A stretch of 64,000 nucleotides of DNA from an uncultured Pontibacter sp. (lineage in GTDB: Bacteria > Bacteroidota > Bacteroidia > Cytophagales > Hymenobacteraceae). The stretch spans positions 1 through 64,000 of the forward strand of contig NZ_CANLMZ010000005.1 in NCBI RefSeq assembly GCF_947492645.1, given 5' to 3'. The position numbers and the translations under genes are program-made. Below the pieces are notes generated by a model. It saw only the letters and a list, made by a program, of their open reading frames with translations. It was not told where the DNA came from and searched no databases. Below, one piece after another: positions 1-6,053 of this stretch (positions are counted from its first letter, which is position 1; every line of letters starts with the position of its first letter).

Positions 1-76
1 TTCGATTCCAGTTACCTTCCGGCAGCAGGCTTTTTAAATACGAATTGTATTCTAGTAGGTCTTTGTAAAGATATGA

Positions 77-105
77 GTTCGATAATTCCACCCTACGGGC
101 TACTA
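77..105 (+). repeat. Left copy of 29-base imperfect direct repeat
   Basis: This 29-base stretch matches 5173-5201 at 25 positions; the first 14 bases (GTTCGATAATTCCA) are identical. Both copies run straight into a terminator-like hairpin beginning with an A run. Weaker relatives with the TTCGAT...CC...GG pattern start at 1 and at 147. The pair brackets the block of five oxidoreductase/regulator genes, as expected for an insertion footprint or for duplicated gene ends; no recombinase gene is visible. Confidence 0.6.
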
Positions 106-110
106 GAGTA

Positions 111-146
111 AAAAAGCCGCTCCACATAAAATGGAGCGGCTTTTTT
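111..146. terminator. Bidirectional intrinsic terminator
   Basis: Arms AAAAAGCCGCTCCA and TGGAGCGGCTTTTTT form a perfect GC-rich stem with a 7-base loop, flanked by A and T runs, so it could stop transcription from either side. It would serve the minus-strand HxlR gene and whatever gene ends to the left of the window. Confidence 0.85.
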
Positions 147-277
147 GGTTCGATGAATTTCCCCTTCGGTCAAATTTCTTAATTTATTGTATCATATAAC
201 ATCAATAACAACGAGTTTATCTGCTATTTATCCCTATACTTAGTGAGGTCTTTCGTCTTCACCAACAACTTTCCCAA

Positions 278-628
278 TTACTCCTTTTCAAAGATTTTCT
301 TCCGGTGGTTGAGTCCCCATCCCTTCAAAGCTTCAATGATCGGAGTTAAGGTATCGGCATAGGGTTCCGGTTTATACATGATCTTCACCGGGTAATCGTC
401 TATTACTACCCGCTTGATTAGTTGATGCTGTTCAAGGTCCTTCAGCTCCTTAGCTAGCACCTTCGGAGTAATCCCTGGAATACTCCCCTGTATATCGGTA
501 AACCGCTCATTGCCCGTCATCACCGAAATGATGATGGGTAGCTTCCATTTCCCATTAATTACCTCGATCGCATCCCGCACCGGCTTTACCGTGTCCAGGC
601 AAGACAGGTATCCCATTTTATTAGCCAT
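278..628 (-). CDS. HxlR-family winged-helix transcriptional regulator
   Basis: A 116-residue protein with the size and layout of HxlR/MarR-like regulators. Cys10 sits just before the first helix (SCLDTVKPVRDAI), where redox- or electrophile-sensing HxlR proteins such as YodB and HypR carry their sensor Cys. The winged helix-turn-helix follows (NGKWKLPII, then FTDIQGSIPGITPKVLA and LIKR...YPVKIMY). It is divergent from the flavin monooxygenase gene; two perfect inverted repeats lie 22-78 bases upstream of its start. This arrangement is typical of a local repressor of the adjacent oxidoreductases. Family assignment is firm; the inducer and the redox role are inference. Confidence 0.88.
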   Translation of the reverse strand: MANKMGYLSCLDTVKPVRDAIEVINGKWKLPIIISVMTGNERFTDIQGSIPGITPKVLAKELKDLEQHQLIKRVVIDDYPVKIMYKPEPYADTLTPIIEALKGWGLNHRKKIFEKE

Positions 629-649
629 AACTCTTCTGTTTAACCTATT

Positions 650-706
650 TTACTTTCCTTTGGGAAAGCACTATACAAAGGAAAGTAATAAGTTGTAATT
701 TTACAA
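650..706. promoter_or_regulatory. Candidate HxlR operator: two inverted repeats
   Basis: TTACTTTCCTTT (650-661) is repeated inverted as AAAGGAAAGTAA (677-688) across a 15-base spacer. TTGTAA-TT-TTACAA (693-706) is a second perfect palindrome. Both lie between the divergent HxlR gene and the flavin monooxygenase gene, the usual place for an autoregulatory operator. Binding itself is inference. Confidence 0.55.
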
Positions 707-730
707 CAGCTTACAAAGATAAGTATTACA

Positions 731-814
731 AGGTGGGCTATAGTAGTTGTAGGTCCTCAAGAACGATTGGCAAGTGCTATAATGCATCCGGATGCAGATG
801 GCGGTGCCCGCTGA
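731..814 (+). pseudogene. Possible 3' remnant of an unidentified gene
   Basis: This frame reads RWAIVVVGPQERLAS and then AIMHPDADGGAR before a TGA. The composition is protein-like, but there is no start codon, and an in-frame stop (TAA, about 689-691) closes the frame a short distance upstream. It sits between the HxlR operator and the start of the flavin monooxygenase. It may be the C-terminal stub of a gene deleted when this block was assembled. I do not recognise the family, and a chance open stretch is possible. Confidence 0.3.
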
Positions 815-852
815 GGCCGGGTGTTATACAGGTAATTAAAAAAATTAGGATC

Positions 853-2238
853 ATGGCTTATAATGAATCAATAATAAACAACGCTAAGGCAGGTAAACAG
901 ATGCTCATTGGTTTGCACCTTGGAAATGGATACGGCTCTCAGCCGGGAGCCTGGCGCATGCCGGGAGTTGACCCCAAAAGTTATACAAGTTTCGATGCGC
1001 GTGTCAAACAGGCTCAAGCAGCGGAGCGTGGTAAGCTTCAGTTTATATTTTTGCCGGATGGCCCTGGCGCTATCCTGACTGATCTGGAAACTGAGTCGCC
1101 TAGTTTTAATCTTGATGTGATGCTCACCCTTGCAGCTGTCGCACGCGAAACCAAGCGCATTGGGTTAGTCGCCACGGGTTCTACCACATTTAACGAGCCT
1201 TTCAACCTTGCCAGGCAGTTCAAGGCGCTCGATGTGATGAGCCATGGTCGTGCGGGTTGGAACGCAGTTACATCAAGCGGTGATGCCGTCGCAGCAAACT
1301 ACGGAAGAAGCATTCCGTCCAGCGCGGAACGCTATGGGCGGGCGCACGAGGTCGTCCAGCTCATCCAAGCACTTTGGGGCAGTTGGGGAAAGGATGCTTG
1401 GGTGCATAACCAGGAGAGCGGACAGTTTGCGAAGAGAGATCAGATCCTTCCCATCAATTTTAAAGGCAAGTTCGTGGGCTCACGCGGGCCCCTCTACATT
1501 CCCCCATCGGAACAAGGCCAACCCATTATCTTCCATGCTGGAGGAAGCCCAAATGCGCATGAACTGGCGGGCCGCTTCGCCAATGCGGTCATTGGAGCGG
1601 CATTTACCATGGAAGATGCACGCGCTCAACGCAATGCATTCCGAGAGGCGGCAAAGCGTTACGGTCGTAACCCCAACGAGCTCAAGTATATCCCCGGCCT
1701 TATGACTACCATCGCCAAGGACAGACGCACGGCCCTGGATCGCAGGATCAAACTCACAGAAAGCCTCATCCCTCAACGGGTAGCGTATCTTCAACAGATG
1801 CTCGGCATACATCTTGACCTTAGCCGCCTTGACGAGCCGCTCTCAAGAGAGCAACTGGACGCAGCGCGCCCATCGCCATATGACCCTCGTTCCCCACACG
1901 CCCTGAAGATCGCAAAAGAAGGGTGGAGCCTGCGTGATATAATCGCCCATGGGGTGATTGATTATCATCCCGTGATCGTGGGACCGGGTATTGAGGCCGC
2001 CGATCATATGCAAGCGTGGTTTGAAGCAGGTGCCGCCGATGGATTCTGGATTTCTCCCGACATCAACGAAGATGGCATTGATGCCTTTGTGGATGAAGTG
2101 GTTCCAATCCTGCAAGAACGTGGGCTCTTCCATCAGGATTATGAAGGCAAGACCTTACGCGAACATCTTGGTGTACCTGATCAGTATGGTGTTGACCCTC
2201 GTGTTTTGCCATGGGGCAAAGACAGCATAGAGAAATAA
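853..2238 (+). CDS. FMN-dependent LLM-class monooxygenase (NtaA/SnaA/DszA type)
   Basis: A protein of about 461 residues with the luciferase-like TIM-barrel pattern of two-component flavin monooxygenases (nitrilotriacetate, DszA and pristinamycin synthase types). The N-terminal IGLHLGNGYGSQPGAWR, then FIFLPDG, ATGSTTFNEPFNLARQF, WNAVTSSGDAVAANYGR and IIFHAGGSPNAHELAGR all fit. These enzymes use FMNH2 from a separate reductase and O2. The frame is open from 733, but ATG 853 (AGGA just upstream) begins the conserved part. It is followed at 46 bases by an Fno-like gene. The base composition is GC-richer than that of its neighbours and AAGTATA occurs once, suggesting acquired DNA. The substrate is unknown. 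Confidence 0.88.
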   Translation: MAYNESIINNAKAGKQMLIGLHLGNGYGSQPGAWRMPGVDPKSYTSFDARVKQAQAAERGKLQFIFLPDGPGAILTDLETESPSFNLDVMLTLAAVARETKRIGLVATGSTTFNEPFNLARQFKALDVMSHGRAGWNAVTSSGDAVAANYGRSIPSSAERYGRAHEVVQLIQALWGSWGKDAWVHNQESGQFAKRDQILPINFKGKFVGSRGPLYIPPSEQGQPIIFHAGGSPNAHELAGRFANAVIGAAFTMEDARAQRNAFREAAKRYGRNPNELKYIPGLMTTIAKDRRTALDRRIKLTESLIPQRVAYLQQMLGIHLDLSRLDEPLSREQLDAARPSPYDPRSPHALKIAKEGWSLRDIIAHGVIDYHPVIVGPGIEAADHMQAWFEAGAADGFWISPDINEDGIDAFVDEVVPILQERGLFHQDYEGKTLREHLGVPDQYGVDPRVLPWGKDSIEK

Positions 2239-2284
2239 GCCATACTTAATCATCATTAAAAATTAATCAATAAATATAATCAAC

Positions 2285-3088
2285 ATGAACATAGGAGTAA
2301 TTGGCGCCGGCGTGATCGGCAAGACCCTGGCCAGAAAGTTTAGCGCAGCCGGACATACCGTGACCCTAGCAGATGCCAGAGGCGTGGCAAGCATTCAGCA
2401 AATTGCTGACTGGGCTAATGTAAGAGCAGTAGCGGTAGAAAATGTTGCAACGGATGTGGATGTGCTGGTCATAGCTATTCCCTTTGGAAATATTCCGGAC
2501 TTGGTAAGAACGCTGGAAGGCAAGATAGCGGATCATGTCGTGATCGTGGAGACGACCAACTTCTGGCCCAATCGGGATGCTGCAGTAGAGGCAGTAGAAA
2601 ACGGCATGGTGAACAGCGTTTGGGTGCAGCAGCAGTTTGGCCGTCCGGTTGTAAAAGCCTTCAGCAACATCGGTGCCTACAGCCTGGCTGTAGAAGGTAA
2701 ACCCAAGGGAAGTAAAAACAGGATTGCACTGGCTGTCTCGAGTGATGAACAAAGATCAAAAGAGGTGGTGCTGGGCCTGGTGGATGACGCCGGTTTTGAC
2801 GCCCTGGATGCCGGAGATTTAGAAGACTCCTGGCGCCAGCAGGCTTGCTCCCCGGCCTATTGCACCGATCTCACCTTACCTGAACTTATAAAAGCACGGG
2901 CATCAGCCGAGAGAGAAACACTCAGAGAAAAACAGGATCTGTTATTTAGCAAAATGCAGGCGATAGGCGACGAATACTTTAAGATCATCTTGTCAGGAGA
3001 TTACCCGGAAGGATTCGTAGACCATGCCGTAGACATTGTCCGCGAGATCAACAACTTGCCTCCAAGAAAGCAAAATACGTTAGGTTAA
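2285..3088 (+). CDS. NADPH-binding Fno-like oxidoreductase, copy 1
   Basis: A 267-residue protein opening MNIGVIGAGVIGKTLA, a Rossmann GxGxxG at residues 7-12, then AGHTVTLADARG (dinucleotide-binding strand 2) and VLVIAIPFGNIPDL. This is the COG2085 group, often labelled NADPH-dependent F420 reductase; Bacteroidota are not known to make F420, so the acceptor is probably something else, possibly a flavin. It carries WRQQACSPAYCTDL near residue 193, shared with the next gene (WRQEPGTPAYCTEL). It lies between the LLM monooxygenase and its own paralogue, with short gaps, probably in one transcript. Confidence 0.8.
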   Translation: MNIGVIGAGVIGKTLARKFSAAGHTVTLADARGVASIQQIADWANVRAVAVENVATDVDVLVIAIPFGNIPDLVRTLEGKIADHVVIVETTNFWPNRDAAVEAVENGMVNSVWVQQQFGRPVVKAFSNIGAYSLAVEGKPKGSKNRIALAVSSDEQRSKEVVLGLVDDAGFDALDAGDLEDSWRQQACSPAYCTDLTLPELIKARASAERETLREKQDLLFSKMQAIGDEYFKIILSGDYPEGFVDHAVDIVREINNLPPRKQNTLG

Positions 3089-3115
3089 TCAATAAACAGT
3101 TTAAAAAGATACAAC

Positions 3116-3862
3116 ATGAAAATAGGAATCATAGGCACGGGTGCCATTGGAAGTACCATAGCCAGTAAACTCTCTGCTGCAGGGCATCAGGTAAAGGTTA
3201 CCAACACCCGGGATATGGCCACACTTAAAGAAATAGCTGCCAGTTTAGGCGCAGAAGCGGCTACCATTGAAGAGGTGGTAAAAGAGGTGGATGTCATTCT
3301 TTTCTCCATTCCTTTCAAGGCATATAAAGACCTGCCAAAGAATTTATTGCAGCACGTACCCCAGGAAGTCATTATCATGGACACCAGTAATTATTACCCT
3401 TTCCGGGATGGGGACCTTGCTGGCTTAGCAGGTAAGACGGAAAGTGAATACATCTCTGAAACACTAGGAAGGCCAGTTATCAAAGTGTTCAATAACATTT
3501 TGGAGTACACTCTGAAGCACAAAGGCAAGGCTGCCGGCGAGCAAGGGAGGATCGCTATATCAGTTGCTGGCGATAACGAGGCACATAAAAAGGTAGCCGC
3601 TCAGCTGGTTGACGCGCTGGGGTTTGATACCGTGGATGCAGGCGGTTTAGTCGAATCCTGGAGACAGGAACCAGGCACTCCTGCTTATTGTACTGAACTG
3701 AATGCAGCAGAACTAAAACAAGCGCTTGCTGCAGCCGAAAGAGGGAATGGTCCTGCAGCCAGAGATGCTGTCATGCAGAAATTTCAGAGTTTAGCGACGT
3801 TTCCTTCTCACGAAGAAATGGTTGCTATTAATCGTTCGGTTGCCGCTGGAAACCTGCAGTAG
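3116..3862 (+). CDS. NADPH-binding Fno-like oxidoreductase, copy 2
   Basis: A 248-residue paralogue of the preceding gene, 27 bases downstream. MKIGIIGTGAIGSTIA gives the GxGxxG dinucleotide site, followed by VILFSIPFKAYKDL, SNYYPFRDGD and IKVFNNILEYTL, the segment lining the NADP and acceptor pocket in this family. The divergence is well beyond a recent duplication, so the two probably have separate substrates or form a heteromer. Pathway unknown; placement with two flavin-dependent enzymes suggests a shared redox pathway. Confidence 0.8.
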   Translation: MKIGIIGTGAIGSTIASKLSAAGHQVKVTNTRDMATLKEIAASLGAEAATIEEVVKEVDVILFSIPFKAYKDLPKNLLQHVPQEVIIMDTSNYYPFRDGDLAGLAGKTESEYISETLGRPVIKVFNNILEYTLKHKGKAAGEQGRIAISVAGDNEAHKKVAAQLVDALGFDTVDAGGLVESWRQEPGTPAYCTELNAAELKQALAAAERGNGPAARDAVMQKFQSLATFPSHEEMVAINRSVAAGNLQ

Positions 3863-4083
3863 ATTTATTTGTTTTTGTTCAAGTCTGAAGAGCTACTATC
3901 AGCATCTTTGTGTTGCTCTCAAGTGCTGGTAATAGCTATTTCAGTAAGCATACCGAGCTCCTACTGAACCTGGAGGCCACGAGAAAAGCCCCAAGAGAAA
4001 ACATAATTAATCAACTAGCTGGTCAGTAATTAGCTATACCTGGTAAAGAGGAACTAATAAGAACTAAGATAGCATTGAATACG

Positions 4084-5097
4084 ATGGATCATAAAGAAAT
4101 AGCCTATTCCATTTTAGAACTTGCCATTGTTTCGCAGGGGGAAACCATACAACAGACCCTGCATAATTCCTTGGCATTGGCAAAAGAAGCGGAAGCACAT
4201 CACTACAAACGCATTTGGTTTGCTGAGCATCATAACTCAGATAATATCGGCAGTAGCGCCACATCACTGCTCATGGGTTACGTGGCCGAAAACACCACCA
4301 CGATCCGGGTGGGCTCAGGTGGTGTGATGCTTCCCAATCATTCGCCTTTGATTATAGCAGAACAGTTTGGAACATTGGCACATTTATACCCTGGCCGCAT
4401 TGATTTGGGTCTCGGAAGGGCGCCTGGTACAGACCAAGCAACTGCTCGTGCGATCCGGTCAGATTTTATGGAGGCTGCCCATTCTTTTCCCAGGGAAATA
4501 GAAAAGATCCAGCAGTATTTTTGCGTAGAAAATAAAACGGCCAACGTAAGGGCGCCTATTGCAGAAGGTACAGATGTTCCGCTGTATGTATTGGGCTCTA
4601 CGACAGATAGTTCGCATATAGCGGCTGAAAAAGGATTGCCTTACGCTTTTGCAAGTCATTTTGCATCCACGCATTTACATAACGCTTTGCGAATCTATGA
4701 ACAGGAATTCCAGCCTTCCGAGTTTTTAGAAAAACCCTATACCATTGCCGGGGTGAATATTTTGGTTGCCGATACAGATGAAGAAGCCGAAAAACTATTC
4801 ACTTCCTTGATTAGAATGTTTGTAGGCGTATTAACCGGCTCCAGAGAACCATTACAGCCACCAACCGAATTGACCGAGGATTTAAAACAAGTATTGCTGC
4901 ATCCAACGTTAAACCAAATGCTCAAGTATTCCTTTGTTGGAAGCAAGCAGACGGTAAAAACGCAAATTCAGGAATTCTTGGAAGAAACAGGAGTGGATGA
5001 ATTGATCACAGTGTCCACTATGTACAAGCTGGATGACCGATTAAAATCTACCAGACTCTTTGCAGAAATTATGACGGAGCTAAACGAGAACAGGTAA
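4084..5097 (+). CDS. LLM-class flavin-dependent oxidoreductase (MsnO8-like)
   Basis: A luciferase-like protein of about 337 residues. Key blocks are AEAHHYKRIWFAEHHN (the conserved EHHN near the flavin), VGSGGVMLPNHSPLIIAEQF, LYPGRIDLGLGRAPGTD and a C-terminal FVGSKQTVKTQI. This pattern is the single-component MsnO8-like subgroup, distinct from the NtaA type at 853. I chose ATG 4084 over an in-frame TTG at 4075 because conserved sequence begins there. The 221-base gap from the previous gene shows no terminator, so it may still be co-transcribed. It ends the putative acquired block; a direct repeat and a terminator follow. Confidence 0.86.
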   Translation: MDHKEIAYSILELAIVSQGETIQQTLHNSLALAKEAEAHHYKRIWFAEHHNSDNIGSSATSLLMGYVAENTTTIRVGSGGVMLPNHSPLIIAEQFGTLAHLYPGRIDLGLGRAPGTDQATARAIRSDFMEAAHSFPREIEKIQQYFCVENKTANVRAPIAEGTDVPLYVLGSTTDSSHIAAEKGLPYAFASHFASTHLHNALRIYEQEFQPSEFLEKPYTIAGVNILVADTDEEAEKLFTSLIRMFVGVLTGSREPLQPPTELTEDLKQVLLHPTLNQMLKYSFVGSKQTVKTQIQEFLEETGVDELITVSTMYKLDDRLKSTRLFAEIMTELNENR

Positions 5098-5172
5098 AAG
5101 AAAAAGAGGATATGCTTATTTAAACTCTTCCTCTAAATAGCTTTCCATTGCAGCCAAATCCCTGTGGAAATG

Positions 5173-5201
5173 GTTCGATAATTCCATCCTTTGGTCTACT
5201 A
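5173..5201 (+). repeat. Right copy of 29-base imperfect direct repeat
   Basis: It matches 77-105 at 25 of 29 bases, in the same orientation, about 5.1 kb apart. Like the left copy it leads directly into an A run and a hairpin. The distinct hairpin sequences show that only the 29 bases, not the terminators, are shared. Confidence 0.6.
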
Positions 5202-5239
5202 AAAGGGAGAAGTGATTATTTGATCGCTTTTCCCTTTTT
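5201..5239 (+). terminator. Intrinsic terminator after the LLM oxidoreductase
   Basis: AAAAGGGAGAAGTGAT (5201-5216) pairs with ATCGCTTTTCCCTTTT (5223-5238) over 16 positions including two G-T pairs, with a 6-base loop and a T run. It ends the block transcribed from 853. Confidence 0.75.
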
Positions 5240-5400
5240 CTTTTTCCACTAAACCCTTTTTCAAGAGGTTATAAAAATCAAAAAGCTACATTTATCCTTT
5301 AGGTGAAGATAGCACCGTCTTCACAATTATAAAGCACTCCTTACAGAAACGCCATTACTTGCAGCTGTTTTCTTTGCTGAACGTTCAACATACTTTAAGA

Positions 5401-5667
5401 CTACATTATCGTTTCTACTTCCTGATCGCATGCAATGTATGCGACATGATGCTGTAAAGGAAAATAGCACAGAGCGTGGTAAGCAGGATATTTCCTATTG
5501 TTAGCAGCGCTACACTTATGCCCCTGATGAATGTGCCATGCCTGCAACCAGTAAAAAATTAGCACAGATGTTACACCCCAGCTTACTAATGCAGCAGTCT
5601 TAACTCTCTTCGTTAAAGAAACAACCAATAACAAAAATATGGGCAGCAGCGAGAGCAGGTAAATCAC
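5401..5667 (-). pseudogene. Small membrane protein, apparently frameshifted
   Basis: The open frame gives 88 residues, with a hydrophobic N-terminus (IYLLSLLPIFLLLVVSL, then ALVSWGVTSVLIFYWLQ). After HIHQG it turns into an implausible Cys/His-rich tail. Dropping one base from the four-G run (plus-strand CCCC at 5521-5524) restores a third hydrophobic segment, reading GISVALLTIGNILLTTLCAI and then FLYSIMSHTLHAIRK, with a stop at 5415-5417. The intact protein would have about 84 residues and three membrane spans. Either the gene is broken or the run is a sequencing error. Family unknown; the 29-base gap from the gene at 5697-5948 suggests one transcript. Confidence 0.55.
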
Positions 5668-5696
5668 ACAGTAAGGCTATACTATTTTACTGTACG

Positions 5697-5948
5697 CTAA
5701 GGCAACACTTTATTTCCAAGCGCTTTTTTTTTCAGGTCAGATATATTTCGGAGCGTTACCTGGGCTATACTTTGCAAGGCATCTGTGGTAAAGAAAGCTT
5801 GGTAGCCTGTTATCAGTAAATTATTAAAAGGTAGTAAATGCATGAAAACGCCAGCCTGAATTATCTTACCCGACAAGCCTACAAAAAACAGATCACCCTC
5901 TTCTTCATAAACATCCGCAGAGTACAAACAAACTGCCGCTTTCGTCAT
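5697..5948 (-). CDS. Small hypothetical protein
   Basis: An 83-residue frame starting MTKAAVCLYSADVYEEEGDL, with FFVGLSGKIIQAGVFMHLL and a basic end (DLKKKALGNKVLP). There is no signal peptide or clear membrane span and I recognise no family. It is divergent from the TonB receptor and upstream of the frameshifted membrane gene. The composition is protein-like rather than a shadow, since no gene overlaps it, but a spurious frame cannot be excluded. Confidence 0.4.
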   Translation of the reverse strand: MTKAAVCLYSADVYEEEGDLFFVGLSGKIIQAGVFMHLLPFNNLLITGYQAFFTTDALQSIAQVTLRNISDLKKKALGNKVLP

Positions 5949-6053
5949 CAGTTGGTGTCTTGGTGTGTTATATTCAAACTAAATTAAGCTGTAGCTTTAA
6001 ACAATTTTTCCCGATGCCTGTAGTAAAAGAATTATCCGCAACTACAGGTAATT

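Noticed and set aside
1..20. Possible 3' end of a tRNA (TTCGATT loop)
   Set aside because: Only the T-loop-like bases are inside the window; the rest of the cloverleaf cannot be seen.
733..852. Upstream extension of the monooxygenase frame
   Set aside because: The extension is Cys/Arg-rich and unlike the family; ATG 853 with AGGA upstream begins conserved sequence.
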